Position numbers and translations under genes: made by a program. A model generated the notes under the pieces. That model worked only from the letters and a program-made list of their open reading frames with translations, was not told where the DNA came from and ran no database searches. DNA of 64,000 nt from VRUE01 sp963728365 (GTDB lineage: Bacteria > Actinomycetota > Thermoleophilia > Solirubrobacterales > 70-9), in NCBI GenBank assembly GCA_963728365.1, contig CAVSJI010000001.1, forward strand, positions 1,550,001 to 1,614,000. The letters run 5' to 3'. Of the stretch, positions 31,496 through 40,295 are shown in pieces (within the stretch, counting starts at the first letter, position 1; every line of letters starts with the position of its first letter).

Positions 31496-32218
31496 ATGGA
31501 GACGGCATCGCGCCGCGAGCGCAGGCGGGAGCGATGGCTGCGGCGAGCGGAGCAGGCAAACGACGCTTTCGGCCTGGTCTTCATCCTCGTCTTGCTTACC
31601 TACGCCCTCGCCTCGCTGATCGAGAACCACAGCTGGACCTCGGTCGTGCTGACCGCGGCGACCGGCGCGACCTCGGTCGTCGCCCTGGTCAGCTCGCACG
31701 CGCGCGCTCGCTTCGTGCGGGCCTCGATCGCCCTGGCGGCGCTGGCGGTCGTGCTGGCCGCGATCGGCGCGGCCGCCGACGACCGCACCTGGCTCAACCT
31801 CGCCACCCTGATCCAGGTCTCGCTGCTGACCGTGGCGATGGCCGCCGTGCTGCGCCGCGTCGTCACCGCGCCGGAGGTCGGCTCGCGCACGATCCTTGGC
31901 GCGCTCAGCGTCTACGCCGTGCTCGGCATCCTCTTCACCTTCGTCTACGGGGTCATCGACCGCCTGCAGGGCGGTCCGTTCTTCGAAGGCCATCCGCACC
32001 CGGCCAGCTCCGACTTCCTCTTCTTCAGCTACACGACGCTGACCACGACCGGGTACGGCAACCTCGTCCCCGGCGGCCAACCGGGGCGGCTCGTCTCCGG
32101 CCTGGAGATGATGGCCGGCCAGATCTTCCTCGTCACCCTGGTGGCCGGCCTGGTCAGCCTCTGGCGGCCGGGCGAAGCGATGCGCCGGCGGCGTGAGATG
32201 CGCGCCGAGGACGTCTGA
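31496..32218 (+). CDS. two-pore-domain-like potassium channel protein
   Basis: A 240-residue membrane protein. About five hydrophobic segments precede the pore; the last two flank the selectivity filter TLTTTGYGNLVPGG (TxGYG) and are preceded by FLFFSYT, the pore helix. The basic ends (ASRRERRRERWLRR at the N-terminus, RRRREMRAEDV at the C-terminus) face the cytoplasm. No RCK domain is attached, so gating by a ligand is not apparent. It ends one base before the convergent ArsR gene. Confidence 0.85.
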   Translation: METASRRERRRERWLRRAEQANDAFGLVFILVLLTYALASLIENHSWTSVVLTAATGATSVVALVSSHARARFVRASIALAALAVVLAAIGAAADDRTWLNLATLIQVSLLTVAMAAVLRRVVTAPEVGSRTILGALSVYAVLGILFTFVYGVIDRLQGGPFFEGHPHPASSDFLFFSYTTLTTTGYGNLVPGGQPGRLVSGLEMMAGQIFLVTLVAGLVSLWRPGEAMRRRREMRAEDV

Positions 32219-32219
32219 C

Positions 32220-32552
32220 TCAGCCGGCGAGCACCGACCCGAGCGTCGTGAGCTGCGATTCCATCGCCTCGCAGAGGCGGTCGCAGAGCTCGAGCACCGC
32301 GGGGTCGGCGATCCGGTAGAGCGAGCTCGTTCCCGCCTTGCGCCGGGATACAAAGCCCTCCGCTCGCAGCGCGCCCAGGTGCTTGGAGACGTTCTGCTGC
32401 GAGGTCCCGAGTGCCTCGGTCAGCTCCCCCACGGAGAGCTCCTCGTGGCGGCGCAGCTGGTCGAGGATCCGCAGCCGGGTCGGATCGGCGAGAGCATGGA
32501 AACGGCCGGCGATCAGGTCGGCGGCGTCGGGGTGTAGCGGGCTCTGCATCAT
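32220..32552 (-). CDS. ArsR-family transcriptional repressor
   Basis: A 110-residue winged-helix repressor: ALADPTRLRILDQLRRHEEL, then LGTSQQNVSKHLGALRAEGF as the DNA-reading helix-turn-helix, and VSRRKAGTSSLYRIAD as the wing. No CxC metal site is visible, so it may respond to something other than arsenic or cadmium. It diverges from the MMPL exporter gene and a 16-bp operator-like palindrome lies between them, so it probably controls both. Confidence 0.85.
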   Translation of the reverse strand: MMQSPLHPDAADLIAGRFHALADPTRLRILDQLRRHEELSVGELTEALGTSQQNVSKHLGALRAEGFVSRRKAGTSSLYRIADPAVLELCDRLCEAMESQLTTLGSVLAG

Positions 32553-32571
32553 TCTGGTATCGTACCCTTTC

Positions 32572-32587
32572 ACAACTGTAAAGTTGT
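32572..32587. promoter_or_regulatory. probable ArsR operator
   Basis: ACAACT-gtaa-AGTTGT is a 6-4-6 inverted repeat in an AT-rich patch between the divergent arsR-type and MMPL genes, the usual place for autoregulation by this family. Confidence 0.6.
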
Positions 32588-32620
32588 AAAACTAAACACT
32601 GCGACAGTTGGAGGATAGCG

Positions 32621-34819
32621 ATGGCGAAGACGGGACCGATCGGGCGAGTGGGGCGCTACGCAGCCGAGCATCGACGCGCGGCCTTCGTCACCTGGGCCGT
32701 GATCGCGGTCGGGCTCGGGGTGCTGGCGCCGCGGGTCGAGACCGCGCTCTCCGGCGCCGGCTGGCAGGCCAACGGCTCGGAGTCGGTCAAGGTCCGCGAA
32801 GGAGTCGACCGTGCCTTCGCCGGCGCGGGCGCATACTCGCTGCAGGTCGCCGTCCACTCGGACCGGCTGAGCGCCGCCTCGCCTCGATTCCGCGCAACGC
32901 TGCGCCGTGCCGAGCGCATCCTTGCCACCAACCCGGCGGTGAGCACCGTGACGCCGCCGCGCCCCGGGCTCTCGATCTCCCGCGATGGGCACACCGCGGT
33001 GATCCGCGCCGGCGCCGCCAGGGACGCGAACGGCATGGTCGCCGCCGCCGGCGACCTGAAGGGCGAGCTCGCCGCCGCCGCTGCGCCCGGAGTCGAAGCG
33101 AACATGACCGGCGCCGCCGGCATGTGGTCGGACTTCAACGAAGCCAACCGCGAAGCGATGCTCAAGTCGGAGCTGCTCTCCTGGCCGGTGACCCTGGCGA
33201 TCCTCGTGCTCGCCTTCGGCTCGCTGGTCGCCGCCGGCCTGCCGCTGCTGCTGACGATCGCCGGCCTCGTCGCCTCGGCGGGCGTCCTTTACCTCGGCAC
33301 GCTGATCTCGCCGATCTCGATCTGGGCGATGAACTTCGCCCTGATGTTCTCGCTGGCGCTCGGCATCGACTACGCGCTCTTCATCGTCATGCGCTTCCGC
33401 AACGCGCTCTACGGCCAGGGCCACGCGCCGATCGACGCGGTGGCCGAGACGATGGATACCGCCGGCAAGGCGGTGCTCTTCTCCGGGATCACCGTGATCG
33501 CCTCGCTCTCCGCAGTGATGCTGGTCCCAAGCCCGGCCTTTCGCTCGGTCTCGCTGGGAATCATGATCTCGGTGCTCTTTGTCTTGGCCGCCACGCTCAC
33601 CCTGCTGCCAGCGGTGCTCGCCAAGCTCGGCCCGCGGGTCGACAGGCTGTCCCTGCCCTGGGCGCACAGCGGCGACCACCGCTCGCCGGGCTTCGCCCGC
33701 TGGGGCGAATTGCTCTGGCGCCGCCCGGTCGTCTTCGGCGGTCTGGCGCTGATCGCCCTGGTCGTCCTCACCCTGCCGATCCTCAACCTGCGCACCGGCA
33801 TGCCCTCGATCAAGGTAGTCCCCAACGGCGACCACTCGAGAGTCGGCTACCGCCAGATAAGCGACGCCTTCGGCCCGGGCGCGCCAGGTGCGCTCCAGGT
33901 CGTCATCCCGCCGACGGGCCGAAATGTCAAGGCTGACTTGACATATCGGCCCGTCGACCGCGTGTTGCGGGGGGACGCTGGGGTCGCTGCGGTGGTGCCA
34001 GGGTTGAAGGGGAGCGATGGGAGCTTGTTGGTGGAAGCCGCGCCTAGCGCTGGGCCTTCGACCACGGCTTTTGGGGACACGCTCGATCGGCTGCGGGCGT
34101 CGCTGCCTCCCGGCGTGCTCGTCGGTGGGCCGGCGGCCGAAAACCACGACCTCGAAGCAGCGCTCAGCGCCAAGACGCCGCTGGCGATCGGCGTCATCCT
34201 CGGGCTTGGCTTCCTGCTCCTGCTGGTCGCCTTCCAGGCGCCGCTGATCGCGGCGATCGGTGTGCTTGCCAACCTGCTCTCGACCGCCGCCGCCTTCGGC
34301 GTCGCCACGCTGATCTTCCAGGACGGGCACCTCGCCGGCCTGCTCGGCTTCGAATCGCAGGGCTTCCTCGACGCCTGGGGGCCGATCTTCTTCTTCGCGA
34401 TGATCTTCGCGATCGCGATGGACTACACGGTCTTCCTGCTCTCCTCGGCGCGCGAGCACTGGGAGGAGTCGGGCGACGCCCGCCAGGCGATGATCGGCGG
34501 CCTCGCCCACTCCGGCCGCGTGATCCTCGCCGCCGGCGCGGTGATGGTCGCCGTCTTCTTCACCTTCGCCCTCTCCGGGCCGCTGCCCCCCAAGGAGATG
34601 GGCGTGATCCTCGGCGTCGCCGTCCTGCTCGACGCCTTCCTCGTCCGCCTGCTGCTGCTGCCCGTGTTCCTGCGCCTGGCCGGGCGAGCCGCCTGGTACA
34701 TGCCCTCCTGGCTGCGCCGCGTCCTGCCCGAAGTCCACTTCGGACACGGCCCCCGCTCAGCTGCAGTACTGCCCGTGGAACCCGAACGGGATGTGGTGGG
34801 GGACGCGGGCGCGGCCTAG
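32621..34819 (+). CDS. MMPL-family RND transporter
   Basis: A 732-residue inner-membrane transporter with two sets of helices: one at the N-terminus, five around 185-340, one near 370 and five around 525-690. The diagnostic GIDYALFIVMRFR and AMDYTVFLLSSARE, with charged Asp-Tyr pairs in helices 4 and 10, supply the proton path of MmpL proteins. These export lipids or small molecules. GGAGG before the ATG sets the start. Between the halves, codons for TGRNVKADLTYRPVD come from a palindromic DNA element (33912-33956). The control by the adjacent ArsR protein is inferred. Confidence 0.9.
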   Translation: MAKTGPIGRVGRYAAEHRRAAFVTWAVIAVGLGVLAPRVETALSGAGWQANGSESVKVREGVDRAFAGAGAYSLQVAVHSDRLSAASPRFRATLRRAERILATNPAVSTVTPPRPGLSISRDGHTAVIRAGAARDANGMVAAAGDLKGELAAAAAPGVEANMTGAAGMWSDFNEANREAMLKSELLSWPVTLAILVLAFGSLVAAGLPLLLTIAGLVASAGVLYLGTLISPISIWAMNFALMFSLALGIDYALFIVMRFRNALYGQGHAPIDAVAETMDTAGKAVLFSGITVIASLSAVMLVPSPAFRSVSLGIMISVLFVLAATLTLLPAVLAKLGPRVDRLSLPWAHSGDHRSPGFARWGELLWRRPVVFGGLALIALVVLTLPILNLRTGMPSIKVVPNGDHSRVGYRQISDAFGPGAPGALQVVIPPTGRNVKADLTYRPVDRVLRGDAGVAAVVPGLKGSDGSLLVEAAPSAGPSTTAFGDTLDRLRASLPPGVLVGGPAAENHDLEAALSAKTPLAIGVILGLGFLLLLVAFQAPLIAAIGVLANLLSTAAAFGVATLIFQDGHLAGLLGFESQGFLDAWGPIFFFAMIFAIAMDYTVFLLSSAREHWEESGDARQAMIGGLAHSGRVILAAGAVMVAVFFTFALSGPLPPKEMGVILGVAVLLDAFLVRLLLLPVFLRLAGRAAWYMPSWLRRVLPEVHFGHGPRSAAVLPVEPERDVVGDAGAA
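33912..33956. repeat. 45-bp palindromic element inside the MMPL gene, family D copy 1
   Basis: CGACGGGCCGAAATGTCAAG (33912-33931) and its complement (33937-33956, one mismatch) flank a 5-base loop. It occupies 15 codons in the soluble domain of the transporter without breaking the frame. A second element starting with the same ACGGGCCGAAA word is in lhr at 53490-53536. Confidence 0.7.
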
Positions 34820-34909
34820 CTCGGCGAACGTAGCGGCGTCGAGGACGAGCGGAACTGGATCGAGTTCTGGTCGCGCGTCCGCGACCGAGGCGAGCCGGCC
34901 CAGGGTCGG
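34757..34909 (-). pseudogene. carotenoid oxygenase-like C-terminal remnant
   Basis: About 50 codons in one frame end with LVLDAATFAELGRARVPHH then IPFGFHGQYCS, resembling the C-terminus of RPE65/carotenoid-cleaving oxygenases, where the His of FHG is an iron ligand. The rest of a roughly 450-residue enzyme is missing; the fragment starts next to the cyclophilin stop and overlaps the end of the MMPL gene by 63 bp. The match is short, so this call is tentative. Confidence 0.45.
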
Positions 34910-34910
34910 T

Positions 34911-35369
34911 TCACTCGCCGAGCTCGACCCGTTCGATCGTCTGCGGCTCCCGCGGCTTGTCCGAAGCGTCGGTCTCCACCGACTCGATCGCGTCGACTGC
35001 GTCCATGCCCTCGACCACCGTCCCGAACACCGTGTGCTTGCCGTCAAGCCAGGGCGCCGACTCGGCGGTGACGATGAAGAACTGCGAGCCGTTGGTGTTG
35101 GGGCCCGCGTTGGCCATCGCCAGCGCCCCGCGGACGATCTTGTGCTCGTTGATCTCGTCCTCGAATTCGTATCCCGGGCCGCCCCTGCCGGTGCCTTCCG
35201 GGCAGCCGCCCTGGATCATGAAGTCAGGGATCACCCGGTGAAAGACGAGTTCGTCGTAGAAGCCGTCGGCGGCGAGCTTGCGGAAGTTCTCGACCGTCTT
35301 CGGCGCGTCGGCGTCGTGCAGCTCGAGCACGATCGCCCCGGCGTTGGTGTGAAGCGTTGCCTGCGACAT
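34911..35369 (-). CDS. peptidyl-prolyl cis-trans isomerase, cyclophilin type
   Basis: A 152-residue cytoplasmic cyclophilin without signal peptide. The active-site residues are in VFHRVIPDFMIQGGCPEG (Arg, Phe, Met, Gln) and NTNGSQFFIVT, with WLDGKHTVFGTVVEGMD at the C-terminal half. It catalyses isomerisation of X-Pro bonds during folding. An ATG three codons upstream is possible. It lies 10 bp downstream of the large secreted-protein gene. Confidence 0.93.
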   Translation of the reverse strand: MSQATLHTNAGAIVLELHDADAPKTVENFRKLAADGFYDELVFHRVIPDFMIQGGCPEGTGRGGPGYEFEDEINEHKIVRGALAMANAGPNTNGSQFFIVTAESAPWLDGKHTVFGTVVEGMDAVDAIESVETDASDKPREPQTIERVELGE

Positions 35370-35379
35370 GGCCGCCACC

Positions 35380-37671
35380 CTACCCGGTCACCCGAATCGC
35401 AACCGGGCGAGAGGCGCCGGGCGCATAGGGCCAGCGGTCCTCGGCAAGCGCGGCGGCCCGCAGGCGGATGCGCGCCGCGCCGCTGACGTAGCGGAAGCGG
35501 TAGCTGCCGTGGAAGCGGCCGCTGTGGTCGCTGCGCAGGACGAGCACCGGGCGCCAGCGTCGCGCCGCCGACTCGAAGTACTGGATCGCGACCAGCTTGC
35601 CGCGCCGCGGAATCGGCGCTCCCAGGGTGCGCACGCGACCGGAGAAATGGACCGCCTGGCCGGTGCGCAGCGACCGCGGGACGACGCGCAGGGCAACTCC
35701 GCCGCGCACCCGCAGGGTGAGGGGCGCCCGGGCAGCGCCGACGAGCCGGCCCTCGCCCGGGAAGCTGATCGCAACGCGACGCGAGGTTCCGGGCGGCAGC
35801 TGGAGCCGGAAGCCGCCGTGGCGCCCGGTCGTCACCGAGGCGGCGCGCGCCCGGCGCAGAGCGCCGCGAGAGGGCCGGGAGACGACGCGCAGGGCGCGAC
35901 CGGCGAGTCCGGCGCCGTCGGCGTCGACGAGCCTCCCGCCGAGCATCGCCGCAGCGCGAAACGGGACGGTGAGCTCGGTTCCGCGCCGTCCGCGCCAGTG
36001 AAGGCGAGCGTAGATCCGGGTCTTGCCTCGCGCCCGCGCACTCGCCGGAGCTGCGGTCGAACTGCCGATCGGCGCGGCCCGGTCGAGGCCGGCGACGGGT
36101 TCCCCCGCGGTCTTGCGCACCGTCATCTGCGTGCCGTCGGCGCGTCGCGTGGTTGCCGCCGCGTTGCCCGCCCGGTCGACCGCGTCGGCGCGGAAGACGT
36201 AGGTCCCGGGGCCGAGGTCGCTCGGCAGGCGGGCGATCAACTCGGCGCTGCCCGAGTCCCCTGGGTGGACCTTCGCCGGCAGCTCGTCCCACCTGTCGCT
36301 GTCGAGTCGGCGGTAGTGGATCTCGCCGGCGGCGACGCCCGAGTGGGCGTCGGTCGCCTCTGCGCGGATCTCTTGCGGGACCGTGTCCTCGCTTTCGCTC
36401 GCCTCGAAGGCGACCCCCGGCGGCACGTCGTCGAAACGCAGCGCCGCGGAGACGGCCGACTGTCCCGCTTCGTTGCCGGCCTCGTCGCGCAGCCAGACGC
36501 TCAGCTGGTAGGTGCCAGCGTGCGGCACGAAGAGATTCTGCAGGGAGCGGAGGTCGTGGCCGCCGGAGAACTTGACGCCCGTGTCGTAGCCGGCCGGGCC
36601 GGTGATCCGCCAGCGAGCGCCGCCGATCGCACTCGCCTGCCCCTGGTCGGGGTTGTCCCAATTGAAGTCGAAGTCGTTTGCCCGGCGCCAGTCGTCGCCC
36701 CCGGCCAGGGTGAGGTTGCGCACGTGGGCCGGCGGGTTGTTGTCGATCAGCACGGTCAGCGGCGAGACACAGGCCGAGTTGCCGGCGAAGTCGACCTCGC
36801 AATGATCGAGGCGATGCGGGCCGTCACTGAAATGGGTGGTGTCGATGTCGGCGCTGCCACCGGCGTTCGTCGGGCAGGGCTGCATCCTCGTCGCCCGCCA
36901 CTCGCTGCCGATCAGCGCTTTCGCGCAGCCGTACTCATACAGCGACACACGATTGCCGTCGAGCATGGTTTCGCCGAGATGCACGCCCGCGCCTGCGTCG
37001 TTCCCCCAGAAGCCGACGCCATGCCGGCCGACCTTCCAACCACCGCTGACCAGGTCGCCGTTGACGCCGGCCGCGGGGTTGGTGTCGTCCTCCACCGTGA
37101 TCGTCATCGCCCGCACCGCCGACCACGAGTCGGCTTCGATGTTGCACCACTTGCTTTCGGCACGGGCGCAGAGCAAGCGATCCTCGAATCCAGGCTTCGG
37201 CGTGCCGAAGCCGGCGACGAAGTCGTGCAGGTTCGTTTCGGTGCCGGAGGCGATCAGAAAGGGGTCAAAGCCGCCGCTCGAGTTGTCTACCCCGAGCCGC
37301 TGCTCCATGCCGTCGTGAAGGACGTGCCACCAGGTGCCGGCGATGCGCGTGATCCCGGTGGTCGGCGGCGCCTGCCAGTGCCAGCGGGCGAAGCGCGTGC
37401 CGGAAACCGTCGGACCGCCCCGCGTGAAGCTCTTCATATGGGCGCCGTCGAACGGGTCGGCGCCCGCCGGCGTCGCGCACCAGGCGTCCTGGCGGAACTT
37501 GGTGCCCCCGGTCGTGTCCGCCCAGTCCGCGTCCGCGCCCAGGTGCCAGCCGCATTGAGCGACGTCGTACTTTGCCGCCGTGGCCTCCTTCGCCACCAAC
37601 AGCAGAAGCGCCAGCGCCAGCGCGATTCCCATGGCGATGATCCGCGCCAGCCCACCCCGTGTACCAGACAT
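35380..37671 (-). CDS. large secreted protein with Ig-like/CarboxypepD-like modules
   Basis: A 763-residue exported protein with signal peptide (IIAMGIALALALLLLVAKEA). The first 250 residues form a Trp/Cys-rich domain (YDVAQCGWHLGADADW, TWWHVLHDG). Then come Ig-like repeats marked by TYQLSVWLRDEAGNEAGQSA and TYVFRADAVDRAGNAA, and a C-terminal part rich in Arg with beta-sandwich style segments (GFRLQLPPGTSR). The pattern fits a cell-surface protein of unknown role. GGAGG nine bases before ATG 37671 sets the start. Confidence 0.7.
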   Translation of the reverse strand: MSGTRGGLARIIAMGIALALALLLLVAKEATAAKYDVAQCGWHLGADADWADTTGGTKFRQDAWCATPAGADPFDGAHMKSFTRGGPTVSGTRFARWHWQAPPTTGITRIAGTWWHVLHDGMEQRLGVDNSSGGFDPFLIASGTETNLHDFVAGFGTPKPGFEDRLLCARAESKWCNIEADSWSAVRAMTITVEDDTNPAAGVNGDLVSGGWKVGRHGVGFWGNDAGAGVHLGETMLDGNRVSLYEYGCAKALIGSEWRATRMQPCPTNAGGSADIDTTHFSDGPHRLDHCEVDFAGNSACVSPLTVLIDNNPPAHVRNLTLAGGDDWRRANDFDFNWDNPDQGQASAIGGARWRITGPAGYDTGVKFSGGHDLRSLQNLFVPHAGTYQLSVWLRDEAGNEAGQSAVSAALRFDDVPPGVAFEASESEDTVPQEIRAEATDAHSGVAAGEIHYRRLDSDRWDELPAKVHPGDSGSAELIARLPSDLGPGTYVFRADAVDRAGNAAATTRRADGTQMTVRKTAGEPVAGLDRAAPIGSSTAAPASARARGKTRIYARLHWRGRRGTELTVPFRAAAMLGGRLVDADGAGLAGRALRVVSRPSRGALRRARAASVTTGRHGGFRLQLPPGTSRRVAISFPGEGRLVGAARAPLTLRVRGGVALRVVPRSLRTGQAVHFSGRVRTLGAPIPRRGKLVAIQYFESAARRWRPVLVLRSDHSGRFHGSYRFRYVSGAARIRLRAAALAEDRWPYAPGASRPVAIRVTG

Positions 37672-37792
37672 GTCCCCTCCTTCGATCGACAACGTGTGGG
37701 TGGCTAAGGGCACGGCGGGAGAATCTCTCCCCCCTGGCCGGCAAAAAAGGACGGACGGCTGCCGCCGCGGCGCCTTTGCGAGAATGGCCTCG

Positions 37793-38941
37793 ATGGCACT
37801 CCCGACGCAGGATCAGATAACCGAGAAGCTGCGCGCCGTGATCGACCCCGAGCTGCGCCGCTCAATCGTCGAGCTGGGCATGGTGCGCTCGATCGAAGTC
37901 AAGGATGGAGGGCGGGTCGAGGTCGTCGTCTCGCTGACCACGGCCGGCTGCCCGATCCGTTCGCACTTCGAACAGGCCGTCGCCCAGCAGGTCTCCGAGC
38001 TGGACGGGGTGACCGAGGTCGCCGTCGGCTTCGACGTGCTTTCCGACGAGGAGAAATCGAACCTTCAGCAGACGCTCGGTCGCGGCAAGCTGCCAGCCGG
38101 GGCGCTCGCACAGGTGAAGAACGTGATCTGCGTCGCCTCCGGCAAGGGCGGCGTCGGCAAGTCGACGATGACCGCCAACCTGGCGGCTGCGCTGACCGCC
38201 GAAGGGCACGCGTCCGGGGCGCTCGACTGCGACGTCTACGGCTACTCGATCCCGCGCATGCTCGGCGTCAACCGCAAGCCCGAGGTCAACGCCGAGCGCA
38301 AGATCCTGCCTCTGGAGGCGGCCGGCGGCGTCAAGGTGATGTCGATCGGCTTCTTCGTCGAGGAGAACTCGGCCGTCGTCTGGCGCGGGCCGATGCTGCA
38401 CAAGGCGATCCAGCAGTTCCTCGAGGACGTCGCCTGGGGCGAGCTCGAGTACCTGCTGCTCGACCTGCCGCCGGGGACCGGAGACGTCTCGATGACGCTC
38501 GCCCAGCTGCTGCCGCAGGCCAAGTTCGTGCTCGTCACCACGCCGCAGCCGGCAGCCCAGACGGTCGCCAAGCGGGCGGCGGACATGGCGCGCAAGTTCG
38601 ACCTCGAGCTGCTCGGCGCGATCGAGAACATGTCGGGCTTCACCGCGCCCGACGGGCAACGCTTCACGATCTTCGGCGAGGGCGGCGGGCAGCTGCTCGC
38701 CGACGAGCTGGACGTCCCGCTGCTCGGCAAGGTGCCGCTTTCCGAGTCGCTGCGCGAGCACGCCGACGACGGCACGCCACTGGTCACCGCGGAGCCCGAT
38801 TCCCCCGCCTCGCAGGCGATTCGCCAGGCCGCGCGCGGAATCCTCGCAACTACGCCCCAGGAGCTTCCCGTCCTGCAGGCGGCTCCGGAAGCGGCGGAGC
38901 CACCGCCGATCGGCGGCACTCCGCTCCCGGTCGTCCAGTAG
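37793..38941 (+). CDS. mrp: Mrp/NBP35-family iron-sulfur cluster carrier ATPase
   Basis: A 382-residue P-loop ATPase. The N-terminal MIP18-like domain (ITEKLRAVIDPELRRSIVEL, then LTTAGCPIRSHF) is followed by the deviant Walker A VASGKGGVGKSTMTANLA, switch region ALDCDVYGYSIPRML, and LLLDLPPGTGDVSMTLAQL. The usual CxxC for cluster binding between dimers is not evident in IENMSGFTAPDGQ, where related proteins have Cys, so cluster handling may differ. ATG 37793 is used; ATG 37784 would add three residues. It loads Fe-S clusters in relatives; a ferredoxin gene is downstream. Confidence 0.88.
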   Translation: MALPTQDQITEKLRAVIDPELRRSIVELGMVRSIEVKDGGRVEVVVSLTTAGCPIRSHFEQAVAQQVSELDGVTEVAVGFDVLSDEEKSNLQQTLGRGKLPAGALAQVKNVICVASGKGGVGKSTMTANLAAALTAEGHASGALDCDVYGYSIPRMLGVNRKPEVNAERKILPLEAAGGVKVMSIGFFVEENSAVVWRGPMLHKAIQQFLEDVAWGELEYLLLDLPPGTGDVSMTLAQLLPQAKFVLVTTPQPAAQTVAKRAADMARKFDLELLGAIENMSGFTAPDGQRFTIFGEGGGQLLADELDVPLLGKVPLSESLREHADDGTPLVTAEPDSPASQAIRQAARGILATTPQELPVLQAAPEAAEPPPIGGTPLPVVQ

Positions 38942-38965
38942 TCGCGCCTCGGGCCGGCTCGTCGT

Positions 38966-38993
38966 GCTTCAAGCTGTGTCGCCGCATTGAAGC
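38966..38993. terminator. short inverted repeat between converging mrp and ferredoxin genes
   Basis: GCTTCAA and TTGAAGC flank a 14-base loop, 25 bases after the mrp stop and 22 before the ferredoxin stop. It is a weak candidate for a shared terminator. Confidence 0.3.
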
Positions 38994-39014
38994 TTCGGCA
39001 AGCGCGTCGTGCCT

Positions 39015-39287
39015 CTAGGCAGCGCTCTTGCTCTTGTAGTAGCTCGCGTTGATCTCGGCGTACTTTGCCCACTCGGCGGGCAGCTGGTCCTCGGCGAAGC
39101 AGGCATCCACGGGGCAGGCCTCAACGCAGGCGTCGCAGTCAATGCACTCGTCGGGGTCGATGTAGAGCATCTCGACCGAGTCGTAGTCGGGCTCGTCCGG
39201 CGTCGGGTGGATGCAGTCGACGGGACAGACCTCTACACACGAGTTGTCCTTCTGGCCGATACACGGCTCGGCGATGACGTAGGTCAT
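39015..39287 (-). CDS. fdxA: 7Fe-type ferredoxin
   Basis: A 90-residue electron carrier. The N-terminal half has CIGQKDNSCVEVCPVDCI, giving a [3Fe-4S] set plus one Cys of the second cluster, and the next part has CIDCDACVEACPVDAC for the [4Fe-4S] cluster. The acidic linker HPTPDEPDYDS and the C-terminal helix EWAKYAEINASYY are typical of actinobacterial FdxA. It could feed the P450 at 21 kb or other oxidoreductases; that link is inference. Confidence 0.92.
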   Translation of the reverse strand: MTYVIAEPCIGQKDNSCVEVCPVDCIHPTPDEPDYDSVEMLYIDPDECIDCDACVEACPVDACFAEDQLPAEWAKYAEINASYYKSKSAA

Positions 39288-39413
39288 TACGAGGCTTTCT
39301 CCTGGTCGTGGTTTCGGTGCGAGCGGGGGCTCCGTGCCCCCGCCGAAGGGCGAGCGCCCATTTTAGGGATTGCGCGGCGGCGGAGTGCGCCCGGCGGCTA
39401 GCATCGGCCGTCG

Positions 39414-40295
39414 ATGCTGCTCTTGACGGGGGCCACCGGAAGCGTTGGATCGCGGCTGCTGCCGCTGCTGCTCGAGCGTGGCGAGGACGTGCGCTGCCTG
39501 GTGCGCGAGCCGCGCCGGCTGGGCGAGCGCCGCGTCGATGTGCAGATCGCGCTCGGCGACCTGGGTGAGATGTCCGACCCCTATCTGGTGCGCCAAGCGC
39601 TGCGTGGCGTCAACACCGTCGTGCACCTCGCGGCGACGATCCGCGACCAGCCGCCGCACCGGATCGAGGAGCTCAACGGGCTCGCCAGCGTGCGGCTGCT
39701 GCGCGCCGCCGAGCGCAGCGGCGTGCGTCGCTTCGTCTTCTTCAGCGCACTCAATGCCTCGGCGGCGCAGCGAACGCGCTTCTTCCGTGCCAAGTGGCTG
39801 GCCGAGCGGGCCGTCGCTTCCTCCGCGCTGGAGACGACGATCTTCGCCCCGTCGATCGTCTATGACCGCTCCGACCCCTGGGTGACCCTGCTGCGCCGCT
39901 TCTCCTTCCTGCCGGTGATGCCGGTTTCCGGCGACGGCCGGGCGCGCTTTGAGCCGATCTGGGCCGCCGACGCGGCCCGCTGCGTGGTTGCCGCGCTGGA
40001 GCGGCCGGGCGGTAGCCGCTACGAGCTCGCCGGACCTCAGCGTTTGAGCTATGACGAGATGTCGGACCTGGTAAGCCGCGTTGCCGGCCGGCCCCGACCG
40101 CTCGTCCACCTGCCCCTGCCGCTGATCCGGGCAGGCCTGATCGCGATCCGCTCCGTTTTCGGCGAGGCCGTGTTCGCTACCTGGGAGGAGGCGGAGCTGA
40201 TGGAGGTCGAGATGCTCAGCGAGCGCGGCCCCGCCGACGCGCAGGAGCTTGGAGTCGATCCGAGAAGGATGGCCGATGTACTGGAGGACGATTAG
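39414..40295 (+). CDS. NAD(P)H-binding atypical SDR (NDUFA9-like)
   Basis: A 293-residue extended-type Rossmann protein. It begins MLLLTGATGSVGSRLLPLLL with the TGATGxxG cofactor motif, followed by NTVVHLAATIRDQP and RRFVFFSALNASAAQRTRFF. The canonical YxxxK is not obvious (RAKWLAERAV in its place), as in NDUFA9/UbiE-associated atypical SDRs that bind but may not turn over the cofactor. ATG 39414 fits the strand start. It overlaps the next gene by 20 bp. Confidence 0.8.
   Translation: MLLLTGATGSVGSRLLPLLLERGEDVRCLVREPRRLGERRVDVQIALGDLGEMSDPYLVRQALRGVNTVVHLAATIRDQPPHRIEELNGLASVRLLRAAERSGVRRFVFFSALNASAAQRTRFFRAKWLAERAVASSALETTIFAPSIVYDRSDPWVTLLRRFSFLPVMPVSGDGRARFEPIWAADAARCVVAALERPGGSRYELAGPQRLSYDEMSDLVSRVAGRPRPLVHLPLPLIRAGLIAIRSVFGEAVFATWEEAELMEVEMLSERGPADAQELGVDPRRMADVLEDD

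Noticed and set aside
32570..34747. A 725-residue minus-strand frame opposite the MMPL gene
   Set aside because: Low-complexity Asp/Arg/Gly/Gln sequence mirrored from codons of the transporter; no start signal, no family.
35368..37707. A 779-residue plus-strand frame
   Set aside because: Shadow of the large secreted protein gene, which has a signal peptide and a Shine-Dalgarno.
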